Of a DNA stretch of 64,000 bases, positions 19,115 through 28,200 are shown piece by piece. Position 1 is the stretch's first letter. Each line of letters begins with the position of its first letter. This stretch comes from Paludibacteraceae bacterium (GTDB lineage: Bacteria; Bacteroidota; Bacteroidia; Bacteroidales; Paludibacteraceae). The stretch covers positions 1 through 64,000 of the forward strand of contig JAGCWQ010000221.1 of NCBI GenBank assembly GCA_017961765.1, read 5' to 3'. Made by a program: the position numbers and the translations under genes. Below the pieces are notes generated by a model, which saw nothing but the letters and a program-made list of their open reading frames with translations, was not told the origin of the DNA and did no database searches.

Positions 19115-20281
19115 ATGTCGAAGATATTAATCATAGATGATGAACGAAGTATCCGCAATACGTTGAAGGATATTTTGGAGTTCGAGAAATATACGGTTTC
19201 GGTTGCCGAGGATGGAATGAAGGCCTTGGAGATGGTGAAGCAGGAGAAGTACGATTTGGTATTCTGCGATATCAAGATGCCTCAAATCGACGGTATCGAG
19301 GTGTTGGAGAGCTTGCATGAGTCTTTCCCAGACGTGCCTGTCGTGATGATCTCCGGCCATGGCAACATCGATACGGCGGTAGAGTGTATTAAGAAGGGTG
19401 CTTTCGATTTTATCGAAAAGCCAATTGACTTGAACCGTCTTTTAGTCTGTGTGCGTAATGGTTTGGACCATCAGAATCTGGTGCAACAGACGAAGGTATT
19501 GAAGAAGAAGGTATCAAAGACTTCCCAAATGATAGGCGAGTCGGCAGCCATGCAGCGCTTGCGTGAGATAATTGCCCGTGTCGCTCCTACGGATGCCCGT
19601 GTTTTGATTACGGGTGAGAATGGTACTGGAAAAGAGGTGGTGGCTCGTCAACTTTTCGAGTTGAGTAATCGTGCCAATGCTCCGTTTGTGGAGGTGAACT
19701 GTGCGGCTATTCCATCAGAATTGATTGAGAGTGAGTTGTTTGGACATGAGAAGGGTTCGTTTACCTCAGCCATCAAGCAGCGTATCGGTAAGTTTGAGCA
19801 AGCCGACGGCGGAACCATCTTCTTGGACGAGATTGGAGACATGAGCCTATCCGCACAGACGAAGGTGCTTCGTGTGTTGCAGGAGAAGGAGTTGACGAGG
19901 GTAGGAAGCGACAAGAGCATCAAGGTGAATGTCCGTGTCTTTGCCGCCACGAATAAAGATTTGAAGAAAGAGATAGAGAAGGGAACTTTCCGTGAGGACC
20001 TTTTCCATCGACTCAATGTGATACCGATTCAGATACCGCCGTTGCGTGAGCGCAAGGATGATATCCCGTTGTTGGTGCACTATTTCTGTGAGACGATTTG
20101 TGAGGAGCAGGGTGTGCATCTGAAGACCTTCACCGACGATGCGTTGGAGGAGTTGAAGAATTTCAAATGGACGGGTAACATTCGTGAGTTGCGCAATGTG
20201 GTGGAGCGTATGATTATCCTCTGTTCGCAGACGATTACGGCAGAAGACGTAAAAGTCTTTGCTGCGCCTGTATTCCTTTGA
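19115..20281 (+). CDS. Sigma54-type response regulator without a visible DNA-binding domain
   Basis: The 388-residue protein has an N-terminal receiver domain (phosphorylation site D in FCDIKMPQIDG, near residue 53, and K in FIEKP). A central AAA+ domain follows (about 140-370; Walker A GENGTGKE, Walker B GGTIFLDEIGD). NtrC-family proteins use this domain to open sigma54 promoters. The sigma54-contact loop, normally GAFTGA, reads GSFTSA near residue 214. The protein ends soon after the AAA+ lid (NIRELRNVVERMI...), with no Fis-type helix-turn-helix. It therefore may act without specific DNA binding or through a partner. No histidine kinase gene is adjacent. It is the last gene of the dapB run, 57 bases after the DUF3108 gene. 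Confidence 0.9.
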   Translation: MSKILIIDDERSIRNTLKDILEFEKYTVSVAEDGMKALEMVKQEKYDLVFCDIKMPQIDGIEVLESLHESFPDVPVVMISGHGNIDTAVECIKKGAFDFIEKPIDLNRLLVCVRNGLDHQNLVQQTKVLKKKVSKTSQMIGESAAMQRLREIIARVAPTDARVLITGENGTGKEVVARQLFELSNRANAPFVEVNCAAIPSELIESELFGHEKGSFTSAIKQRIGKFEQADGGTIFLDEIGDMSLSAQTKVLRVLQEKELTRVGSDKSIKVNVRVFAATNKDLKKEIEKGTFREDLFHRLNVIPIQIPPLRERKDDIPLLVHYFCETICEEQGVHLKTFTDDALEELKNFKWTGNIRELRNVVERMIILCSQTITAEDVKVFAAPVFL

Positions 20282-20399
20282 TATCAGCCATGTAATGGCG
20301 ATTCTTTGCGTAACCGTGGATGTTAATCCACGGGAAGAAGGAATATGTGCGTTGTCCATCCATGAAATGAATGAACCGACATACCAAACAAATCTAGGG

Positions 20400-23300
20400 T
20401 TACCCCTTATACCAATCACCCTTTTCTTTCAGATATTGGATGAAGTGCCGATAGCTGGGAGTCTCCTGCAATAGCGTTGAATCTCCGATGACAATCATCA
20501 TCTCTTTAGCTCTTGTGATGGCGACATTCAGTTTTCGGTCGATGGCTTGTGCCCCGTCGTATTGAATATTTCCCGCAAGAAAATCTAGTTGGGAATGGGT
20601 GCGGATAGTCGTTCCGTAAATGATAATCTCACGTTCGCTTCCTTGGTAGCGTTCTACCGTATCTATGGTGATTCCACGAAGATCTGCCATCTCCGACCTC
20701 TCCAATTCTTGGCGTATGGTGGCTATCTGTGCCCGGTAAGGGACAATGATTCCGATGGAGGTGTTTGCATTAAAGGTTTTCCCTGCTTCTTGGTATAGAC
20801 TCCTTGTTTTTTGCAAGATCTCGAGGATGAGTTTAGCCTCTGCTCTGTTTACGTTGTCCGTAGAGTCCTCTTCTGAGGCTGACACGTGGAAGTAGAGGAG
20901 GCGGTGGTGGATCAATGCTTGTTGGAGCGGATCGTCGTATGTTTTCTCCTTTAATTCATCGAAAAACAGCTCCTTCTCCTGGTGTGGCAGGGGAACGGGA
21001 GTGAGCATTTGGGCATAGTACTCTCGATTGATGTAGTCGGAGATGTCGGGGTGCATTCTTCCTTGTCGGTTGAGCATATAGACGAGTTCCTCGTTCCCGT
21101 TTTGCAGGTTGAGTAGCCGTTCGAAGAAGGAGTTGCGGCAGTTGGAGAGACCGATGGCACGTAGCTCTTCCGATGCCACTTCCGACTCTTTTTCAGTCTG
21201 TTGTACGACGGCAGGAAGCTGTTTTTGGTCGCCGATGAGGACGAATTTTCGGATGGCATGGCCGTTACCTGCCGTGAGCAGTCCGATGAGTTGAGGCTCC
21301 AGAATTTGGGAGGCCTCGTCAACGATGGCCAAGTCGAAATGCTTCAGTTCGAAGAGGTTGCTACTGGATGCGATGGCAGCGATGGTGCCGACATAGACAC
21401 GATTCAGCAGGAGACTCTTTTTTATCTCTTCGCTATTGGTCAGATGAGCTGTTTTGTTTTTTAGGAGGTAGCTCGTGTCGAACGCTTCCGAACAGGCGTG
21501 TTCATGTCCGATTCGAATGAAGTCAATCCCCTCTTTGATCAGTTTGGAGCAAATCTCCTCCACAGCTCGGTTGGTGTAGGCGGTGAGCAGGACGGACGTG
21601 TTGGGAGAAGCTAACGTCTCTTTCATAATGTTTACCAAGGCGAAGGAGGTCTTGCCTGTCCCAGGAGGACCGATTACCAGAAAATAGTCTTCCGCCTGTT
21701 TCGCTTTTAGAACCAATTCGTTGAAAGATCCATATTCGCTGGAAAGTTGCAGGTCGTGGTTGAAGAGCGGTGGACGGCGATTGAGGATTAGGTCTTTCCT
21801 GCTGTCGTTTCTCATGGATAGGAACGAGAAGAGGTCTTTGAAGTTGGCTGCGAACGAGGAGTCGATGAAATCGTGTTCCAATGCCCAGGCGTAGCCTTTT
21901 TTTGCCCGGAAGACGTTTTTGTTCCGTTGCGGGGCACGGAGTTTCACGCTGAGTCGTTCCTTGCTTAGCTCTGTAAGGGTAGCGCGGAAGACGATGCCGT
22001 CGCAGAGGTTCGCACTCTCGCCTTGTCGGTAAGGGTAACAGACCACGATGTCTCCTTTGCGGAAGTTGGGCAGGTCTGTTTGTCGCTCCGCATCTATGTT
22101 GAAATGGACGAACTCTATGCCATTGGTCTCTTCTAGGGTTGAGGCACTCTCTTCCAATTGGAGGTTGAAGTAGGCGGAGCCGTCTTGCGCCCGTTCCTCC
22201 ATGGAGGTGTTCCATGCTTGTGCGAATCCGTTTTTGGAGAGGTGGTATTCCCGTTCCATAAAGGAGAAGAATCGGAAGAAGTAGGCTTTCTCCGTGGAGT
22301 CTGCCCCCTTTATGGTCTGTAGGATTTGCTCTATTTCAGGTCGTTGAAACCGTTCCCATAGAGGTCCACTCTTTTGGTTTACGTTCAAATCGTCAGCCGT
22401 GATCCGTTCCAGCAACGTGGCCTTTCCTTGTAGCAGGAGGGTTTCCAGGTGGGCAATTTGGTTGCGGAGTTGGATGGCGCTGAATAGCAGTTTCGGAGCG
22501 GGGCCTTCTTTGATGAGGCCGTTTTCTTGAGATGCCGATTTCCCTTCTGTCGGGTATTTGGAGTAGAGGAGGAGGGCGTTGACTTCGTCGGTGGAGATGC
22601 GTTGGTTATATTTGATCCAAGCCAAGTAGAAGAGCATTTGGACGTAGTGCTTCTCTTGGTGTCCACCGTTGGGGTAGCCCCATTTCCCCGATTTTTGTTC
22701 GATAAGGAGCCGTTTGTCGTCATGCAGGAGGTCCATACGACCTTGCAAACCGAGCATTTCGCAGAAGAAGGAGGGCTCCAATAGCGTCTTCTCTGGATCG
22801 AATATCCGTTGTCCGTCCAATTGCCTTTGGGTGTAGATGCTCAAGTTCCGTTGTTGCCTCATGGCTTCCTTGTGAAAGTCTTGGCTATTGAAGTCGGGGC
22901 AGGTGACGATAGACAAGGCGTTTTGTCGAAAGAAACGGGTGACGCTCTCTTTGTAAGTAGAGGGAGACTCGTTGTAAACGGCCTCGTCCAGAAATTGGCC
23001 AGCCAAGTTTCCTATGAGGATGGGTTGAGAGGTCGCTTTGGGTTTCAATCGTTTGATGAGGTAGGAGAGGGGCGTAAGACCATATTCCTCGAACGACTCG
23101 GCTATGGTGGAGATGTCGATTAGGAAGTCGGGTTCGTAGATGATGAATTCGGGAAAGAAAACTCCATCTTCGAGTTTGGGGCGGATGAGGTTGAGCCGAC
23201 AATTTTTCGACAATAATCTTCCTATGTAGGAGAGGTCGCCTGCCAAGTGGTATCTGTTTGCCTCTTCGGGAAGGAAGGCGTAGCATATCTGGATCTCCTC

Positions 23301-23801
23301 CTCTTCGTCGTCGATTCGGTTGGCGTGGATGAGGCGGTCGTCCCAGTCGTTCACAACGACTCGAATGCAGTCGGATAAGACTATGGCATGGGTCTGTGGG
23401 CTCTCATCGAACTCCTCTGGAAGGAGATTATTCAGGTAGGCGGGAATCCCTTTGTGGAAAATGCCGCTGAAGAATTCCGAGAGTATGCGAATGTCGTCTA
23501 GTTGGTTATGCCGAAGCTCCTCTTCGCTTAGTGTTGATAGGCTTTTCAGTTTTGCCCTGAATTGTTTGAGAGCATGGTAGTTTCGTCGAGGAATCCGATG
23601 TTTTTTACATAGGAAATCCATCTTGGCGATAGGACCCGCGAAGGCAATATCCTCTCCTTTTGTGCAGTTGTCTAGGACGAGGAAGAAGAGGCGGCGCAAG
23701 GAGGTGTAGAAGCGGTAGGGCGGAATCTGCTCTATCGTTTCGCAAAGTCTCTTTAAGTCTTGGTAGAGCCTCTCTACGTCGACAGTTGGGTGGTTGTTCA
23801 T
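20400..23801 (-). CDS. RecB-like nuclease / superfamily 1 helicase fusion, Dna2-like
   Basis: This 1133-residue protein has two enzymatic parts. Around residues 350-400 a PD-(D/E)xK nuclease signature is seen (GRMDLL, then LIEQKSGK, then HYVQMLFYLAW). From about 690 onward is a superfamily 1 (Upf1/Dna2-like) helicase: GPPGTGKTSF near 710, DEASQ in motif II, LIGDQKQLP in motif III, DTVERYQGSE in motif V and NVAITRAKE in motif VI. The order, nuclease before helicase, is that of Dna2. Related bacterial proteins are annotated as DNA2/NAM7 helicases, with a proposed role in DNA repair or processing. It stands alone on its strand, with a TACCTTTG -7-like box at 23873-23880 on the minus strand. Confidence 0.87.
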   Translation of the reverse strand: MNNHPTVDVERLYQDLKRLCETIEQIPPYRFYTSLRRLFFLVLDNCTKGEDIAFAGPIAKMDFLCKKHRIPRRNYHALKQFRAKLKSLSTLSEEELRHNQLDDIRILSEFFSGIFHKGIPAYLNNLLPEEFDESPQTHAIVLSDCIRVVVNDWDDRLIHANRIDDEEEEIQICYAFLPEEANRYHLAGDLSYIGRLLSKNCRLNLIRPKLEDGVFFPEFIIYEPDFLIDISTIAESFEEYGLTPLSYLIKRLKPKATSQPILIGNLAGQFLDEAVYNESPSTYKESVTRFFRQNALSIVTCPDFNSQDFHKEAMRQQRNLSIYTQRQLDGQRIFDPEKTLLEPSFFCEMLGLQGRMDLLHDDKRLLIEQKSGKWGYPNGGHQEKHYVQMLFYLAWIKYNQRISTDEVNALLLYSKYPTEGKSASQENGLIKEGPAPKLLFSAIQLRNQIAHLETLLLQGKATLLERITADDLNVNQKSGPLWERFQRPEIEQILQTIKGADSTEKAYFFRFFSFMEREYHLSKNGFAQAWNTSMEERAQDGSAYFNLQLEESASTLEETNGIEFVHFNIDAERQTDLPNFRKGDIVVCYPYRQGESANLCDGIVFRATLTELSKERLSVKLRAPQRNKNVFRAKKGYAWALEHDFIDSSFAANFKDLFSFLSMRNDSRKDLILNRRPPLFNHDLQLSSEYGSFNELVLKAKQAEDYFLVIGPPGTGKTSFALVNIMKETLASPNTSVLLTAYTNRAVEEICSKLIKEGIDFIRIGHEHACSEAFDTSYLLKNKTAHLTNSEEIKKSLLLNRVYVGTIAAIASSSNLFELKHFDLAIVDEASQILEPQLIGLLTAGNGHAIRKFVLIGDQKQLPAVVQQTEKESEVASEELRAIGLSNCRNSFFERLLNLQNGNEELVYMLNRQGRMHPDISDYINREYYAQMLTPVPLPHQEKELFFDELKEKTYDDPLQQALIHHRLLYFHVSASEEDSTDNVNRAEAKLILEILQKTRSLYQEAGKTFNANTSIGIIVPYRAQIATIRQELERSEMADLRGITIDTVERYQGSEREIIIYGTTIRTHSQLDFLAGNIQYDGAQAIDRKLNVAITRAKEMMIVIGDSTLLQETPSYRHFIQYLKEKGDWYKG

Positions 23802-23975
23802 AAAAATTCAAAAAAGAAGTTTATCGAAAGGCGAGTCTATTCCCCTTCGGGTGTAAACAAAACTCGGATGTGCAAAGGTACGCTTTTCTCGGTGAAATAT
23901 GTAAATAAATTGCAGCAAAGGCGCCATCAGCTTAAACGAGCTGATAATGATGTCGAATGGATTTGTGCCAAATAA

Positions 23976-24704
23976 TTATCGGCTGACAGCGCGGATAGGC
24001 ATACCGCAGTACCTAGTTTCCGAATACACCCCACCAGACACAATCTCCTTTTCCTTGAAATCATATGTGAGCACGAGACATTGCGCATCCCATTCTGTCG
24101 ATGCTCTGGAAGAGGACCATAGAGAGGCACAAATAGAAGACCATTCGATTGTCTTGAAGTCATCTTCGATAGAGTCTATGCGTCCTCCCTCTGGACCGAC
24201 AGGTAGAAGAATGGTAGCTCCGTTATACTTGGATGTACCTTTAAATCCAATCGTTCTAGGGTTAGTGAATGTGTGAATATACTCCCATCGGCATCCATCA
24301 TATAATTCTTGCAACTCTTCCGCTGTCGGCATGCGCCATGGCGCTCCCCAAAGGACTGTGGCGGCATCGTCTGCTGCCTTTAATCTTGTTTTCCCGTCCA
24401 TCTTCCCGTATTTCGTGAGTCGGAAAAGATCAATGTCGTTTGCTTCTTCTAATTTGATTGGCTCATTAGATTTTCTCTTACACCATTTATAATAATCGCA
24501 ACTGAAGTAGCCCCCGCCTTTCACATGACCCCATGCGAAATATTCGTAAGACAAGTCGCTAGTCGCCCATTTCAATCCACTCGGCAGACCTAAGTCCACA
24601 TAATCGTGTCCCTTGATTTTTCCGCTAACAGTCTGTGCGGGGCATTCCATATTTATTGCCATCATTAATAGAAGGAGTATGTGTGTTATTCTTTTCATTT
24701 TCAA
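23976..24704 (-). CDS. Secreted protein of the VDLGLPSGLKWA family
   Basis: The 242-residue product has a signal peptide (MKMKRITHILLLLMMAINMECPA). It then follows the pattern typical of a family common in gut Bacteroidota: GHDYVDLGLPSGLKWATSDL, FAWGH, a tyrosine-rich YYKWC segment, WGAPWRMPTAEELQELYDGC and the C-terminal GMPIRAVSR. The WRMPT...EEL...L part recalls the FISUMP/DUF1566 fold, which is related to C-type lectin-like folds. No catalytic residues are recognised and the function is unknown. It is flanked by unrelated genes. A small hairpin (23926-23945) lies after its stop. Confidence 0.8.
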   Translation of the reverse strand: MKMKRITHILLLLMMAINMECPAQTVSGKIKGHDYVDLGLPSGLKWATSDLSYEYFAWGHVKGGGYFSCDYYKWCKRKSNEPIKLEEANDIDLFRLTKYGKMDGKTRLKAADDAATVLWGAPWRMPTAEELQELYDGCRWEYIHTFTNPRTIGFKGTSKYNGATILLPVGPEGGRIDSIEDDFKTIEWSSICASLWSSSRASTEWDAQCLVLTYDFKEKEIVSGGVYSETRYCGMPIRAVSR

Positions 24705-25268
24705 TAAGTTTTATGTCTGTGTGTAATTGTAATATCTATAGAATGGACAATGTCTCATTCTTTACGGCCGCATGGCTGTTCGGGAAAATACGTCTTGCCT
24801 CTTCCTCATAGAGCCGTTTGTTCTTTTCGGGCTAGAAGTGGGTGAGAACTAGCTTTTGTAGAAGTGTCTTCTTAATAAGTCATAATAATTTTAGTTTAAA
24901 ACAAACTTAAGAATGAATAGAAGGTTAGTTTAAAAATAAGTACTTGATAATTTCCATAACAAATATAATCAAATTTATTTCCTTTTGCAAAAGAATTGTG
25001 GTTGCGATTTGATTGGGCGGTTGATTTTTCGAAAAATCGCCTCGGAAATGTTTTGTTTTCTACAATTTTATTCTTAACTTCATCATGCTATTTAGGTGGT
25101 CTATTTTTATTTATCACCTTGGATATTAGAAAGAACTGAAACATTCTATAAAACGGGTTGGTTCTGGAATTTGATTTGGAGGAGGACTTGTGTCTAGATT
25201 GGAAGAGGCTCCAACTTCATTGTGAAGTTCCAGAAGACATCATAAATAATAATAAAACGGGAGGAGCT
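24705..25268. other. AT-rich intergenic region before the giant mosaic proteins
   Basis: No gene is supported in these 560 bases. TTAGTTTAAAA is present at 24891-24901 and again at 24925-24935. A perfect 16-bp palindrome, GATTTTTCGAAAAATC, lies at 25023-25038 and could be an operator or a hairpin. No convincing TTTG/TAnnTTTG promoter was found. GGGAGGAG just before the ATG at 25269 is a strong Shine-Dalgarno-like sequence, which is unusual in this phylum. Confidence 0.45.
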
Positions 25269-28200
25269 ATGATGAAGAAATTCTTATTTTTCGCAGCAAT
25301 CTTATTGGGGATTAACCATTGGGTTATGGCTCAAAGCATCAGTGAGGATGGAGTCTTAACCATTGCCGAAGGCACTACAACCATTGCAAACAAAGCTTAT
25401 TACGGGAATGAGAAAATCAAGAAGGTCGTGATACCTTCTACAGTGACAAAGATTGGTAATTTGGCCTTCCATAATTGTATAAATCTTGAGGAAGTTGACA
25501 TCCCTGCGTCGGTTACGACCATCGGTGATGCAGCGTTCCAAAATGATTCGTTGCTTACGCAAGTTACTTTACATGATGGACTTACGGCTTTGAGTTATCG
25601 ATTGTTCAAGAATACAGCTATCTCGGAAATCACCATTCCGTCGTCAGTGAAAACAGTGGGGAAAGAGGTCTTTGCTGGATGTTGGAATCTTACTGCGATT
25701 AGAGTGGACAAATATTCCGATGCGCATGCCCTTTTGAGTGCTGATTCGCGACTTGCATTTACGGAAAACGAGCCTGTGCGTACCCGTGAGGAGTGGCTGG
25801 CTTCGGTCACGTCCGACATATTGGAGGATGGTGTGCTTACTATTGCTGCGGGGACGACAGAAATACCGGGTAGCAAATATGCAGGCAACAACTCTATCGT
25901 GAAAGTGGTCTGTCCTCCCTCTTTGAAACGAATAAGTGCCTATGCTTTCCGCAACTGTAAGAATTTGGAGGAGGTCTATTTGGCTGACACCAAGATATTG
26001 ATGGGCTATGTCTTCAATGGGTGCTCCTCGCTTAAGAAAATAGTGGTTTCCGACTCGCTTAGCCAGATTGGCAACTTGGCTATTCCTGATGCTGCCGAAA
26101 TGGATTATCCTGAAGGAAGCTGGGCGCAAAATTGGTATGAGACGAAATATTTCTTGACGGTGAACGATACGGCGATTGCAGCCAATAAATATAAAGGGGC
26201 TGTCTATAAGAAAGTTACTATCGGTGACAATGTGAAGAGTATTGGCAATAATGCTTTTGCCAATCTATCTAATTTGCAGGAGCTCAACATGGGTTCGAAT
26301 GTCGAGCGTATCGGTAGCAACGCTTTTTCTGGGTGTAAGAAAATCACCTCTGTCGTATTGCCTAGCACTTTGAAGACCTTGGATAATTCAGCTTTCAGTG
26401 GTTGTTCCTTGCTTGAAGACATCAATTTGCCGTCGCAATTGGAGAGCATTGGAGAGTCCTGTTTCGCAAATACGGCCCTAAAGAGTGCCGATGTTCCCAA
26501 TACAGTCAAGACCGTTGGTGCAAGTGCCTTCAAGGGCTCTTTGGTGGAGTCTGTCATCTTCGGCACTGGTGTCGCAAACATTACGGGAACGGTTTGTTCC
26601 GAGTGCCCGAACCTGAGGAGCGTGGTTATCAAAGGAGCCGAACGAATTACTTCTAGTGCGTTCAAGAATAGTTCGAAATTGGAATCGGTGACGTTGAACG
26701 AGGGTTTGACTTTCATTGGTTGTTATGCCTTCAAGGATTGTGCGGCGCTCTCGTCGATTGAGTTGCCTTCGACTCTCAAAACCATTATGGCAGAGGCCTT
26801 TGTCGGTACAGGCATTTTGCACTGTGACATACCTTCGGCTCTTACCGATGTCAGTGCAAGTTCTTTCCCTGAGGGTGTTTTGGAGAATGATATTACGAGC
26901 AAGATTGAACTTAAGCCACTCAATTTAGGCATTACTTTCCCAACCTATCCGTTGGCAGAGGATAAATACGTGGTCAAATCGATGAACTCTCGGGTGATCA
27001 ACCTTGAGCGGATCACGACGATAACAGCCGATAAGGGCGATTTGGAATGGGCCTACGAACGCATCAATTTCCCGGAGTGGAATCGTGATTATCAATGTAT
27101 TTTGGACATCTTAGGAGGTGGCGCAGACAATTACGAACTTATTACCAATTCGACTGGAGAACGCTATATCCGTGCCAGTGTGGGACGTATTCCTAAGGGA
27201 GAATCGCGGACGATTGTCGTACGCTTCAAGGTCCTTCGTACCCCTACCGAATATAACGGTTACCTTTCGGATACGCCTGTGGATCATTACGACGATTTTG
27301 TGGCGCACTATCTGAAGCCGTCGTCGGAGTTGGGCGGTATTGTCAGTGACTCGCCTATTTTCCAAGCTATCGCCGAAGAGAATAAGGCTTTGACAAATTC
27401 GCCTGCAGAACTTGCCAAGTTGGCTTACCTCTATCCATGGGATCACATCCGTTTTGAGAAGCCAGGGACGACCCTCGGTCCGTTGAAGGCTTTGGAGTTG
27501 GGCTATGGCGACTGCACTGAGTTTGCCTCCCTTTTCATCTCAATTTGTCGTGCGAGTGGGATTCCTTGCCGACACATTGCTGTGGCGACTTACGGAGGTA
27601 ACGAGCCGTCGGAGTTCAATGGACATAATCACTCGGTGGCGGAAGTCTATCTGGAGCCGGTGGGTTGGTTTGCTGTCGATGCCAACCTGGGTGGTGGTAG
27701 TCTTGGCGGGCGGCACCGCTTTGGTCATGTCACCACGATTCAACTCTATATGCGTCCTGAAGGCGTTAGCTTTGAAAGTTATGCGCCTGTTGTAAGTCCA
27801 TCCAACCTCCATAAGTATGAGACCACTTGGCGGGCGACGGAGGCCGCTTGTGGGGATCTTCAGCGCATTGTTACCTCGAACGTGCGTAAGGCGGATGCCA
27901 AATTGGCTGAGAATCATCCTGTAGAGGGCGTTCCGACCGTCACTTCATATTCCGATGACGAGGCTATGCAGAACATTATCAACTCCAACAACGCACCAAG
28001 TGCTTCGGCCTACGAGACTTCGCTCTTGCCTCCTGCGCCAGACTCTACATGTATGATGGTGGATAAATGGGACAATGGAGACTTTGAGACTTCTTTTGCC
28101 GAGCGGACGTGGAATTTCTCAGATACGATTCCTTCCATAATCAAGAAGGCGGGAGCTTACAGCATCATTTTTACTTACAAATCAGGTGTGCATAAATTGG

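Noticed and set aside
25158..25268. Upstream extension of the first mosaic gene from a TTG
   Set aside because: The extra 37 residues precede a full signal peptide and a Shine-Dalgarno-like GGGAGGAG stands before ATG 25269.
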